Positions 47,906 through 60,260 of a stretch of 64,000 nt of DNA are shown piece after piece. The stretch is from positions 18,051,544-18,115,543 of the forward strand of contig NC_091144.1 of NCBI RefSeq assembly GCF_041381155.1. Reading direction: 5' to 3'. How positions within the stretch are numbered: the first letter of the stretch is position 1; each line of letters opens with the position of its first letter. A model generated the notes under the pieces. That model ran no database searches, was not told the origin of the DNA, and was given only the letters and a program-made list of their open reading frames with translations. Origin of the DNA: Argopecten irradians (Eukaryota; Mollusca; Bivalvia; Pectinida; Pectinidae). The translations under genes and the position numbers were made by a program.

Positions 47906-50900
47906 TCACCGACCAAATGGAATAGTTCTGTTAGCAGGGCTCCAAGCTGGTCGGTCGTCCAGATCCTCAGTTGAACCATATCGCCTTTGTTTTCTCTCTT
48001 GCTTCTTTTGGACATCCTGTTGAAAAAAATTCAGGTATGGATAAAAGTTGTAAAGATAATGAACAATTGTCATCTCTTTGATTAATTACTTGTGAAGATA
48101 CTAATACTTATTATGATAACAATGTTCTGAAAGCTTCCTATTGTAAACTTCACATGTTACAACTTAAATGAATTGGTGACATCATGTGCATCAGAACACC
48201 CTTAACTGATATTTATAGCCACACTTTTTATTAATGTGAACAGAAATGCATGTAGACTAGAAGGAAAAGATGTGTTCACTAAGTCTTGTAAAGTGACCCA
48301 ATTAAAATAAATATATACTAAGAAGTGTTTGAATGTTAAGATATTGATTTATTTATATTTTCAAGCATTTAATAATTTCAAAGGAAACTCATTCTTTTGT
48401 TCTCCCTCCAAAATGGTTCTTCGATGTATTGATACACTAATTAATTAAATGAATGCACTTTTTATACTTGTCGATTTATGATACAAAATGTAGACCTCAA
48501 GATGCCTAATAGAGAAAGATTATTATTTATCATTTGGGTCAGGGGTGTATTTCAAATATTCAAATATAAAGTTTGGTTTGATTGATTAAATGTTCTTAAG
48601 TAGCCATGATAATTAAAACATGTGCCATGTTTATTGGTGGAGGAAAGTTTGAGTACCCAGAGAAAAACTAGACTGGCTGCATTACAAGACAACTGCCCTA
48701 CAAGGGTTTTGAACTCATGACCCAGAGCTGAAGAGCTTATTGTGGTAGTGTGGACATTTTAACCCCTTGGCCACCATGGTCTGACTAAACGTAAAGTAAA
48801 CAAGGACATAGTCATTCAGATCCCCCGCCAATGGAGATATCAAAGCTGAAGTAAGTTTGATTGTGGAGACTTATAAGTATAAAAAAAACAGGAAAAAGGA
48901 AGTTGAGCTAAAGAAAGATGGAGTATAATTCAAGTAGAGCGGGGCTGCAATTGTTGAATCAGGTATACAGCCTTGACATTTATATTAGACTATATACATA
49001 AAGATGGGTGGGAGTTTTGCAAAGTAACATTTTCCATTTACCATGATATTTTCAGCAATGTTTCCATGGTAACGGAAAAAGTGCAATAAATGAAAACCTA
49101 AAAATAAACCATAAAAAGAATGTGTCTATGAAGTTTCGTGGAAATATCTCTGCTGGTTTTAGAGTCATGCTCCGGAAATTAACCTGCTACAAAAATATGA
49201 TATTTTCAGCAATGTTTCTATGGTTACAGAAAAAAGCAAAAAAAAATGAAAACCTAAAAATAGCAAAAGGCACTACTAGACCATAAGAACAATGTGTCTA
49301 TGAAGTTTCATGGAATATCTCTGCTGATTTTAGAGTTGTGCTCCGGAAACGATTCTTACACAAAAATCTGCCATTTTCAGCAATGTTTCCATGGTTACAG
49401 AAAAAAGTACAAAAAGTGAAAACCTTAAAATAGCAAAAGGCACTACTAGACCATAAGACTAATGTGCCTAATAGTATGGAGTTCCGTGCATATATCTCAA
49501 CCGGTTTTCCAGTTATGCTGCGGAAACGAACCTGGTACAAAAATATGATATTTTCAACAATGTTTCCATGGTTACGAAAAAAGTGCAAAAAATGAAAACC
49601 TAAAAATAGCAAAAGGCACTACTAGACCATAAGAACGATGTGTCTGAAGTTTCATGGAAATATCTCTGCTGGTTTTAGAGTTGTGCTCCGGAAACGATTC
49701 TTACACAAAAATCTGCCATTTTCAGCAATGTTTCCATGGTTACAGAAAAAAGTACAAAAAGTGAAAACCTTAAAATAGCAAAAGGCACTACTAGACCATA
49801 AGACCAATGTGTCTATGAAGTTTCGTGGAAATATCTCTTCTGGTTTTAGAGTTATGCTCCGGAAACAAACCTGGTACAAAAATATGATATTTTCAGCAAT
49901 GTTTCCATGGTTACGGAAAAAATGCAAAAAATGAAAACCTAAAAATAGCAAAAGGCACTACTAGACCATAAGACCAATGCGTGTATGAAGTTTCATGGAA
50001 ATATCTCTACTGGTTTTAGAGTTATGCTCCGGAAACCATTCGTATGGACGGACGGACAGACGGACGGGACCCATTTGTATATCCCCCGCCAACTTCGTTG
50101 GGCGGGGGATAAAAATAAAGGTTTGAAACATAAAATTTGTTATAACTACCCTACCTTTCTCTCAAGCCATTCATGGTATTGTCTTAAAGCATCTTCCTCC
50201 TGTTCTCTCTTCTTCTTTTCTTCCATTTTGATTTGCTGCTTTGTCATAACCTTCTGGGTTTTTACTTGATCTTTAATGATAACATCTTTCTTTGATTTCC
50301 TATAAAAACAAAATCATTGTTATGACTATCCCTGATGCTTTGATATAAACATTATAAACGGTGTAGCAATAAATGTTTCATTTTTTCCATGACTTCAAAT
50401 AATTGTATTGTAAATTCAAACCCCTATCACTTCACAGGTTTCTCATTAGGTAATACATGTACAGTGTATGGAAGCAAAAGCTAAAAAGGGAGGTAACTCA
50501 GTTTTATTACCGAGGGCATGATCCCCATCTAGATTTTTTGTCAGGTTGACAGACTTTAACTTTTTTGTCAGGTTGACAGACTTTAGCTATCAAACATATT
50601 TTAATAGGTTTCCTGTTAGAAAACAAAGTTAAATAATGATCAAAATACAAACCATCCTCTATAGGCTGTTTTGCTTAATTTTTCACGCTCCTTCTTTTCA
50701 GATTCTTTTTCTCTCTTCTTCTCATATTCTGTCATTTTCTTTTCTTTCACTTTTTCCTTTATTATCTCTGTCTTTGTTTCTTTCCAAATTTCAAAATTCT
50801 AAAATCAAAACAGGAAAACTTAAGCCTATAATGACATATCCTCACAATACGTCACAGAAAGCTGTTAAAGGTAGGTTTCGCCCAACCAAATAAATATTTT

Positions 50901-53900
50901 TTTGTGAAATGCGATAAACGGAAGAAAAGATGGAAAACATATTAAAATACCTCAATTTAATTTCTTTATGCGTTTGAGATTGAACAAATGTGTCTTGAAT
51001 ACAAAATTGAAGGAAATCCTTGATTTTATTACGGTGTCCGTCAGAAAAAATAGTATGCAAATGAAGCTGCGATGGATTGTGTTGTCGAAGTTCCACGCAT
51101 GCGCATTGTCACGCACTAAAAGTAAACAAAATGGCTGAACAAAAGTGTGTGAGATAAAGAAAAAAATATCTGAATCGGCAACAAAGTGGAGGAAATTATA
51201 ATGGATTCGGTAGCGTCCTAGGATATCTGTAGGGAATTAAATTCAGATATGGCATGTACAATAGAAGAAACAGATGCCACATCTCAAGTGGAACTTGCCC
51301 GAATCTGTTGGGACTCGTGTAACGGCATTGCACGTGGTGAGTTAAATTTCAACACATATGCCAGCGCACAAACAGCCGCAGACTAATATAACTACATGTA
51401 TATTTGGAATACAAAGCTAGCAAGCGCATGCATGTAAGTAAAATGAAGTGTTTTAGATTATATGATATGTATAAACAGTCCATCGCACTTCGATTTGTTG
51501 TTGTTGTTTTTTTAACTAAACATGCCGTGTCAAGACTGTCACTGACATTTTGTTGCACGCTTCCGTTTGTTGATGCAGCCTCGTTTTGGAAAAAAATACG
51601 TCATGTTCTATGTAAAGCTTGACTCTATTTTTAGAGGAGTAATTTCCTGGTCAAGCTAGGCAACTGACCACCCATATTGTTCGCTGTATGCATTGAAAAT
51701 GATCTGAAGATTATATCTATGTACAGGATAAATTTCAATTTCGTAGTCTTTATATTTCATTGGGCGAAACCTACCTTTAAGAATAGAACATTTTTTTAGG
51801 AAACTAACACTGATTTAGATGGAATATCAATACAAACACTGAACACATGTGTTAATAATTAACAATTCAAAAGTTAAAACCTATAGTTTTTCATGATTTT
51901 GAGCTCTATTTTTTCTAGGAATTATTAAAATAAGATTACAAAATATCAATTTTATCGAATATAAGAAGAAAATTAAATTGGCAAAATGTCATATTTTTTA
52001 GTCAATTACTTTTGCAGCTTCTTTCCTTTTCTGTTCTTTTTCTCTTTCCTCTCTCAGTTTTTTCTCTTCCTCTTTCTTCTTTTCTCTTGCTTGATCTCTC
52101 AAGGTTGTTTCCTTCTTCTTTTCCATCCAGGCGTTGTATGAAGCTTTATTTTCTAAGAATTTTTCCTGCTTTTCCTGTCAAATTTAAAATACGGATATAT
52201 GTACAAGTCTCATATTGCAAATCGTTTCACTATTAAACTGTATTTGTTACAAAAAAATCAACTATGATTACAATATCATGAATTAATGTAACATTAAATG
52301 TTAATGTTGAAATTAATTTTGGAATATAATGTAGTTATATCCTATATCATCCAATAGGTACTAAATCCTCGTGAGACCTGATGTCAGAAAAGCTCTTTTA
52401 ATAAATGTGCCCACCTTTACATACTGATAGCAAAACATGTGACCCTCTTAATGTCTTTCTCAGTAAACAACAGGTATAGGAAAATTACTATACTTTCACT
52501 CAATGGGGCTAATTTGTGTACCACATGATAGCCGATAATGCTTGTGTGGGACTAGTATTGAATCTTCCCACTGGAGTGGAGTTAGCGTGAGATATCATCT
52601 TATAGTCCCATTCCATCACCAATAGAAACAATCGTTCTGCACAAACGGACCAGTCTTTTTTATATATCATCTAGGTATAAATCACTCTTTCTTTATCTCA
52701 CTTCTTTTTTATACCTTATTAAAATGTTTCTAATTAAAGTAATGATCAGACTAATTAAAATTAGTTTTAAAATTCTGCTCTAATATAATACATTACAATG
52801 CGAAAAAAATCTAAGTTGTAAATAAATTCATATTGATTCTGGTTACACTTACTTCTTCTTTCTTTTTCTCCAATTCTTGTTCTTTCTTTTTCTTTTCAGT
52901 GAGCTGCTGTTTAGCAGACTTCATCTTTTCCTTCCTCCATTCTGCGTATATGGCATCTCGAATGGAGCGTGTACTATTGAACGTTTCCTCATTAAGGGAG
53001 GCACTACTGCCACTAGGGGTCCCCGGGAGAGAGTGACGAGGTTTAGGCTTGTGCACTTGACGCTTCCCATCGTTTCTATTAATAAAAGAAAATGTCATTT
53101 TGATTGTGTTCCGTTTGCTCTTCCTTAATGTACATAGAAAATATACACATCATTAGATAGTCTATGAATATTTGCCCTCAAGGTATTTATGGTATAATTT
53201 GTAGAATTTACTCTCTTTATATTTGACATAATTTTACTATAATTAGAAACAATATATAACTAATATACATGTAAGAACACTTAGCATGTAAAATGTGAAT
53301 GTAAATGTTTTATTGATTATACAAATATTCACATTTCCCTCATGTTAAATGACTAGAGCTACATCTGCCATTGTTATAACAAAGTAATGCAAAATACAAA
53401 TTTCAGCAGAAAGAAATATAGTACTATAGTTACATACCATATTCAAAGACATAAACCTCAGCTTGTCTCTGGACTATGCTGTAATACAGTAATGATTTTT
53501 GAGTCTGTAGATTAGCATTTTAAATGGACAATAAACCTTGATATTAATACTGTACATACGTTTTTGACTTTTCCTTATCAGGTTGGATGGGTTTGATATG
53601 TCCAGGTCCGTGTTTCTCTTGCTCCTCAGCCACCATATCAATGATCTCGTTATTAACCTGGCCATTCGTCATCTTATCTGACTTGGATCTAAAAGATACA
53701 CTTATCTTTAATATTGTACAAAGTAATAATAGACTAGGCAGACAGTGATTGCTTATCAAGTAGTGACTGAGAAGGTGCACACAAAAATCTGTCCAAATTA
53801 ATTATCACAGTACGGTATATCGTTTTAAATTCACAATTAAAGTCAATATTTCAGGGTTGTCTATACAGGGTATACCAAATATAAACCATCGACAAAATCT

Positions 53901-56900
53901 AACTTCTACACAGTAATTGACTGATTGCTAGCTGTCGTGACAAAATCTAACTTCTACAAAGTAATTGACCGATTGTTAGCTATCATGACAAAATCTAACT
54001 TCTACACAGTAATTGACCAATTGCTAGCTGTCATGACAAAATCTAACTTCTACACAGTAATTGACTGATTGCTAGCTGTCATGACAAAATCTAACTTCTA
54101 CACAGTAATTGACCGATTGTTAGCTGTCATGACAAAATCTAACTTCTATACAGTAATTGACCGATTGTTAGCTGTCATGACAAAATCTAACTTCTATACA
54201 GTAATTGACCGATTGTTAGCTGTCATGACAAAATCTAACTTCTATACAGTAATTGACCGATTGTTAGCTGTCATGACAAAATCTAAGTTCTATACAGTAA
54301 TTGACCGATTGCTAGCTGTCATGACAAAATCTAAGTTCTATACAGTAATTGACCGATTGCTAGCTGTCATGACAAAATCTAACTTCTATACAGTAATTGA
54401 CCGATTGCTAGCTGTCATGACAAAATCTAAGTTCTATACAGTAATTGACCGATTGCTAGCTGTCATGACAAAATCTAAGTTCTATACAGTAATTGACCGA
54501 TTGTTAGCTGTCATGACAAAATCTAACTTCTATACAGTAATTGACCGATTGCTAGCTGTCATGACAAAATCTAACTTCTATACAGTAATTGACCGATTGT
54601 TAGCTGTCATGACAAAATCTAACTTCTATACAGTAATTGACCGATTGTTAGCTGTCATGACAAAATCTAACTTCTATACAGTAATTGACCGATTGTTAGC
54701 TGTCATGACAAAATCTAACTTCTATACAGTAATTGACCGATTGCTAGCTGTCATGACAAAATCTAACTTCTATACAGTAATTGACCGATTGTTAGCTGTC
54801 ATGACAAAATCTAACTTCTATACAGTAATTGACCGATTGTTAGCTGTCATGACAAAATCTAAGTTCTATACAGTAATTGACCGATTGCTAGCTGTCATGA
54901 CAAAATCTAACTTCTATACAGTAATTGACCGATTGCTAGCTGTCATGACAAAATCTAACTTCTATACAGTAATTGACCGATTGTTAGCTGTCATGACAAA
55001 ATCTAACTTCTATACAGTAATTGACCGATTGTTAGCTGTCATGACAAAATCTAACTTCTATACAGTAATTGACCGATTGCTAGCTGTCATGACAAAATCT
55101 AACTTCTATACAGTAATTGACCGATTGCTAGCTGTCATGACAAAATCTAACTTCTATACAGTAATTGACCGATTGCTGGCTGTCAATCAAAGCGCACATG
55201 ATTTTGCATTTTGTATTGTGTATGCTAAGATGTTCACGAGGAATGGTTATGTTACACCTGGCGATCGGTCAATTTATAGTGGTTAACATGTCTTTATCAA
55301 ATAATGGATTTCATATTACAGACGATTTTACAATTACTCCCAATGAAAAATTTAACGAAAAAAAATCTTTGTTTGAAAACAGCTAGTTCTAAGTTGTAAA
55401 ATATTTTACTTTTATCTTCAATAGGTTTGAAAGGGCCATAAATACTCTACAATTTGTATATTATCAACAGAAGTTAAAAATATCAATCCTTGATGAACCA
55501 CTTGATACCCACCCATTGACTTTTTTCCCTTCAGCCGTGCCACTGATCCTCATGTGAGGATCATTTTCAATGTCAGCACACACAGAACTCTGATCCATCT
55601 GAATTTTATCATCTGCATTCCTCGACGACCACAGATCGTCCGAACTTTTCTCTCGTGGCACATTGTCCTGTTTAGATTTTGAAGGACGTTTTTCGACAGT
55701 TCGTTTTTGCTGTTGTTTATTACTTAGAAACCTGTTTGCTTGTTCAAATTCATCATCGATTGAGTCATTTGAGGCGTCCCTGAGAAGTCTAGGTTTTGTA
55801 TCTTCACGTTTTTTTTTGTGCTGATCTGCTGTGTCTTCAGTGAGAAAATCTAGCAGACTAGCTTCTTTTTTCAGTGGGGGCGGCTCCTGTCTGTCACCTT
55901 GCTTGGAGAACCTTGACCTTTGACCTTGATTAGCTGATGGACCTGGAGACTTCCTTCCAGACACGTCCTTTGTAGGGGTTTTCCTACCTTGGAAATCCCT
56001 TGTGGGAGTTTTCCGGCCCTGTGGATCATTTGTGGGTGTTTTCCTACCCTGTAAGTCCCTTGTTGGTGTCTTTCTACCCGCTTGATCTGTAGGTGTTTGT
56101 CTTCCATTGATTCCAGGCATTTTCTGTCCCCCTGTTGGAGTCTTCCTACCACCATAGAGATCTGTAGGTGTTTTCCTCCCAGGGCTCCTTTTGGAGAATC
56201 TTTGACTTTTCTGGTTGTCCTCATCGTCAGATAATTCCACTTCCACTGTAGATGTCTTACCAAATATATCAGTTGTGTTTCTGGGTCTTGGACGAGGTAC
56301 ATCTCCCTCCCTATAAAGCATAATATAATTATATACCAGGTACATGCTGTTATTAGATTATATTACTTTTTATTTAGGAAAATTGATCACACACTGACTA
56401 CAGAAAAACAATGCATTCTCATTTAATTAGATATATAATATAAATTTACATTTTGGTTTTCTGATGTGCTTTTGATTATAAGCAAATTTTTTCAATGTCA
56501 TGAAATTACTTTTAATACAGCAGCTTAATATAAGATGTAGCTACAAAAGTTTGTCAAATACATGATGTATCAATAGATAAACTTAACAAAGAAACCGATC
56601 AGATATTAATGTACTCACTTGGTTGTTCTGGGAAGAGTTGTCCCTCCCGATATGCGTGGCCGAGGAGATGGGGTTTCCGATATTGGCCTCAAGGACGATT
56701 CTAATGAAGGTGTGGTTCTACCTCTTAATCCTACAATATTGGAATTTGTAAATTGGCAAAGGTTGGAAACATCTTAAGTCCTCATCATAATAATCCAAAT
56801 AGAAATGTAGTTAACAGTGAAGAATAATTCCTAAATCAAAGTACTCTAAGTACTGCAAATATAATGCAGCAAAAACAGAAAAATAGAATGAAATCAAATG

Positions 56901-59900
56901 AATTTCATAAATCAAAATATATAAACCATATAACAAAGACTTAGATATCAATTATTTCAAGAACATTCAACGCTAACTAATCACAGAACATACATATATT
57001 CTGTTCGATTTTTTCTAAATTATTTTGATAAAACCATCATGCGCACATGAGGGCAGCCTTATGTTGTATTGCCTTTACCTAAGATCTGTTTTTAACACAG
57101 AAAGAACATCTGATTAGTTTACTTCATAACTCCAAAGTTCTCAGGTCTATAAGCCTTAGATAGTAAGTCCAATTTTAATTATCATTAACAGAGATTATAT
57201 GTAAGTTGGACAGAGTCACTAGCAGGCACAACAGTCAGTGAGTACTGGTATAAAGTACAGTTGACCTAGATGGTGCTGTGTATTCTATACACACTCTTGT
57301 GTATTCTACCAATCAGAAGGCAGTCTTCCCATGACTACTAATTGGTCCAAAGGATTATTACTCAATGAATAGGGAATTTATGAATAGAAGTTTATGAATA
57401 AAACAGTTCAAGAGGTCACCACTAGATGTCATTGTAGGGCAAGTCCTACAAATTAAAAGTTAACAGGATTACAATAATACAAATGCTACACCCGTTCTAT
57501 TAAAAAGTACAACAAACCAGTCAGTGTGTGACATTCCCAGAAATTTCATTGCAATCTCAAAATCGGTGCTATGAACATCTTAACAAGAAACATAAAACAC
57601 ACTTTTATTACAAAAACAACAAAATTAAAATATCGTACACAATATTTTCAAAAAATTGTTAGTCTAATTCATTGCCTTTATCTGATATATTGTAGGGGAT
57701 ATCTTATTGACTGTTCATACCTGATGTAGGTGAAACTCCCCTATCCCCTGATCCTCTGTCATCATCTGTCATAATGGGGCTTGCCTTCCTCAGGTTTGGA
57801 GCTTGCCAGGGCTTGTTAGGGTCCTGCTGAGGCTTCCTGAATACCAAAAACACATCAGACCATATGTTTATTAACATGAATGTATTTTATATCTTGAATA
57901 TATGTTTAAAATGGATAAAGAAGTGATTTAAATGAAAGAAAACATTTGTATATGAATGTTGGATAGGAAATTATCATCTGATGAGAGCCCCAAGCTTGCA
58001 AGAGGACAATACATGCAAGGATGCTGAATCATGAGGTGACAGGTCTGGAGTATAGAGTTTGGCATCAAATGATGTCTGCATGGGCAATAAAAAATATTTG
58101 CACCTGATAGAAAATTACAATGTCCTTTACTTACAACTACTACAGTTTAAACATGGCATTTAACACACTTGAAATGTTAAAAGATAATAAAACAATAAAG
58201 CTACAATTTAATATCAGAAGCATGATAATGTCAAAGAATGATGTGAAAAACATATTCTTAAATGTCAATGAAATCTGAGCTTACCCATATAGATCCTGGG
58301 TTGGTGTCTTCCTCCCAAAGATCATGTCTGAGGCAGACATTGGTTGTTCCTGCTTAAGTTTAGAATTGGATTTATCTCCCTTTGGGGAAAGTCCTCCCTT
58401 ACTATCTCCATACCCCTTCATACTAGAGGTCCCTTTAGGGGATAGCTTTGGAGATGAAAGAGAAGGCATTTCCATGCTATATCTGTCCCGAGGTGGTGTT
58501 TTTGGAGAACTCAGAGGAGGCATGCCACTTCCACCTGATGAACCTCCCTTTTTCATAAATCGATCACCGGCTCCAGGACGTAAGGTCTCGGTTAGAGATA
58601 AGTCTGCCTGCTGTTCCAGAGGGGAACGACGCTTAGCAGAGGTTGGACGATTACTACTTTTTTGCTGGAAATTAGTACGGTATTGTGCATACGCATCTGA
58701 AAAGATAAACAACATGCATATATGTTAATGCCAAAAAAAAATATGTCTGTTTAGGGTTACATTGGCAAAAAAATAGGTTGGTCGGTCAGGAGATCTTTTT
58801 TTAGTGTCTTTCACTCTAAAAATAAAATAATGGCTGGAACCGGAGTCTGAGATCAATCCCAACTTTTTAAAAAAAATTCATAGCAAAGTGGTAAAAGAAT
58901 TAGAGTCGGGGTAAAAAATTATAGTTGGTCAGGTTACCCTAAACAGAGATATTTTATTTTTTTGGCCTAATGATTTTATTTCAATTTTATGTTAATAAAA
59001 ATGACACATATATATGCATTTTTCAATAAAATTTTAAGAATTACAACTACTAAATTTTCTAAGTTTTTAATTTTATTGGTACAGATAAGAGTTAAAAGTG
59101 ATTTTTAGCAGTACTGCCAAAACTCATTATATCTATATTTAATGTGTACTGGTGAAATGAGTACATACAGACTTGACGTCAAGTTGTGGTCTTCAATATC
59201 ATTTCACATTGTGACAGTGTTATTATTAATTATTTGTAAAGCTCTGCAGGTATGTTTCCATGCATCTAAATTTACATACTGGTACATGTATATATAGCAT
59301 AAAAAAAAAAAGAGGAAATTAACAGTACATAAATTTTGTATTGTAATTAATGTTTATAATAGACATCATGTATATTACTTTGTCTAAGCCTTTGAATGAT
59401 TTTCACAGCTTAATTCACCAAACCTAAAGGTTTTAAATAGATAACTGAAGAGATATGTGAAGTATCAAAATTTCCCTCGTATTATGTCACATATTACTTT
59501 AAAGCTCATCTAATTGCAAAAATAACATGCACTTTTAAACTCTTATGCAAGTATGGTTTTCAACATTCATTACTTAGAAGTATTTTGGGCCCTTAATTAA
59601 GGCCCTTTAGATTTTAATTAAGAATTGTCATTATTTGAGACCATTTTTAGATGTTTTTTTCTGAAACAGACTATAGTGACCATCTTGCTTTTAGTTTTGT
59701 ATTTTTATGAAACTTACTATGATAAACTTACGTTTTGAAGTCAAGTAAGTATTGAAATTACATAATAAGTAAGAAATGTATGCACCAGAAGTATTAAACA
59801 TTGGTTAAATATGTCTGTTTCACAGAATTTTTGCATTTTATGCTAGCCCATTTGTTTACCATGCGTACACAAAATGGCGGACTGTGCTTTCTATCGCTAC

Positions 59901-60260
59901 TTTCGTTTTGTGGCAGATGGGAAATACCGACAAGAACACACAATAAAATGCTTAGAATATCAGATGTTCCAACCTGGAATCAAACTGCATGGTCTGTAAA
60001 CCGAGTTACAATGATATTTATATCATATATATATATGTAAGCCATGCCAACCCACTCCTTTCATTCATGTATTACTCACCGTCATCATCATCACCCCCTG
60101 GTTCTGTATCTTCTGGAATGTCACTGTCATCTGTAAGTTCTGCAGTCAGCCCCTGTCTACGCCTCTCCTGGAGTTTTTGTTGAAGTTCTGACTGGAAGTT
60201 TGAAGATTTCTTGGGCTTCATGAACCTTTGCCCATACCCTGGGCTATCAACCATATCCAT
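47906..60260 (-). CDS. MAP9: Microtubule-associated protein 9 (ASAP)-like, 845 aa
   Basis: Exons in transcription order: 60260-60080, 58696-58285, 57836-57721, 56730-56619, 56310-55513, 53688-53560, 53075-52853, 52174-52010, 50798-50653, 50299-50155 and 48016-47906. The sum is 2538 nt, phases all fit, ending TGA. Landmarks shared with vertebrate MAP9 are an N-terminal NFQSELQQKLQERR segment followed by an acidic run, IRDAIYAEW at residues 621-629 opening a long charged coiled coil, repeated W-x-x-K-K units (AWMEKKKE, NFEIWKETK, EWLERK) and a C-terminal PAWSPANRTIPFG tail. The middle is disordered and, at 318-396, has ten-residue GRKTPTxDxQ repeats rich in Thr-Pro. MAP9 binds microtubules and supports spindle, cytokinesis and ciliary axoneme function. 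This protein is longer than the roughly 650-residue vertebrate form, mostly through the disordered middle. Confidence 0.9.
48604..48783 (-). mobile_element. tRNA-derived SINE, reversed, in the last MAP9 intron
   Basis: The reverse complement reads TGGTGGCCAAGGGGTTAAAA, a B-box-like GAGTTCAAAACCC, GTAGGGCAGTTG, TTTTTCTCTGGGTACTC and TTTCCTCCACCAATAAACAT, the same order as in the 15.8-kb copy. It is more diverged than that copy. Confidence 0.7.
48820..50110. mobile_element. 1.3-kb non-coding element with six about 170-bp internal repeats and ATCCCCCGCC ends
   Basis: The left end is ATCCCCCGCCAATGGAG. The right end is a hairpin whose outermost sequence, GGGCGGGGGAT, is the inverse of the left end. 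Inside, a unit containing TTTTCAGCAATGTTTCCATG, AAAATGAAAACCTAAAAATA, GGCACTACTAGACCATAAGA and GTTATGCTCCGGAAAC recurs with starts near 49044, 49199, 49371, 49548, 49717 and 49886. A GACGGACGGACAGACGGACG tract precedes the right hairpin. No transposase frame is present. Confidence 0.75.
50869..51776. mobile_element. TTAA-flanked DNA transposon (908 bp) with perfect 17-bp inverted ends
   Basis: AGGTAGGTTTCGCCCAA at 50869-50885 is inverted exactly at 51760-51776, and both ends abut TTAA (50865-50868 and 51777-51780). TTAA duplication is the mark of piggyBac and Kolobok elements. The purine-rich AGG terminus leans to Kolobok-like; this is inference. It carries no transposase but does hold an exon-like segment (separate entry). 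It sits in a MAP9 intron. Confidence 0.8.
51249..51336 (+). other. Exon-like segment with upstream NRF1-like motif inside the TTAA element
   Basis: An ATG at 51249 opens MACTIEETDATSQVELARIC and nine more residues to a good donor, CACGTG|GTGAGTT, in phase 1. About 165 bp upstream is GCATGCGCATTG, an NRF1-type motif, and an AAAATGGCTG YY1-like motif lies at about 51128. The composition is much less AT-rich than the flanks. It may be a captured first exon and promoter, or the remaining 5' end of the element's own transposase gene. The protein is not recognised. Confidence 0.35.
53890..55186. repeat. 48-bp minisatellite, about 27 copies, in a MAP9 intron
   Basis: The unit runs TGACAAAATCTAACTTCTAT, ACAGTAATTGACCGATTG, CTAGCTGTCA (length 48, start-to-start 53891 to 53939). 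Copies differ only at a few sites (AAC/AAG, TAC/TAT, GCTAGC/GTTAGC). Near-identity means recent expansion or homogenisation, and variant copies are patterned rather than random. The plus-strand frame stays open only because 48 is a multiple of three. Confidence 0.95.
58747..58946. mobile_element. 200-bp MITE with CTGTTTAGGGT ends
   Basis: CTGTTTAGGGTTAC at the left is inverted at the right (revcomp CTGTTTAGGGTAAC). The interior has GGTTGGTCGGTCAGG facing GTTGGTCAGG in direct, not inverted, order. No target-site duplication is clear. It lies in the first MAP9 coding intron. Confidence 0.65.
59090..59430 (+). repeat. Dispersed family B copy in MAP9 intron
   Basis: It aligns with the 12-kb and 15.5-kb copies through GTGAAATGAGTACATAC, GTGGTCT, CATTTCACATTGTGACAGTG, CTGCAGGTATGTTTCCATG and GAATGATTTTCACAGCTTAA. 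This is the only copy here not visibly interrupted by another element. Confidence 0.6.
59874..59999 (+). other. Exon-like short ORF antisense within the MAP9 intron
   Basis: An AAAATGGCGGACTG start (good Kozak, also a YY1-type motif) opens a 41-codon frame beginning MADCAFYRYFRFVADGKYRQ and ending KLHGL-stop; GG|TCTG or G|GTCTGT could be a weak donor. The residues look protein-like and the base composition rises above the flanks. No family is recognised. It may be a retro-fragment or the first exon of an unseen gene. Confidence 0.25.

Noticed and set aside
52833..53128. Plus-strand ORFs opposite MAP9 exon 7
   Set aside because: Antisense shadows of a Lys/Glu-rich coiled-coil exon, read as Phe/Leu/Ser-rich frames.
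54069..55286. 405-codon plus-strand ORF made of 16-residue repeats
   Set aside because: It is the 48-bp minisatellite read in frame. It stays open only because 48 is a multiple of three, it lies inside a MAP9 intron, and it has no promoter or unique coding part beyond the tail.
55871..56302. 143-codon minus-strand ORF
   Set aside because: Out-of-frame shadow of MAP9 exon 5, open because of its 30-bp coding repeats.
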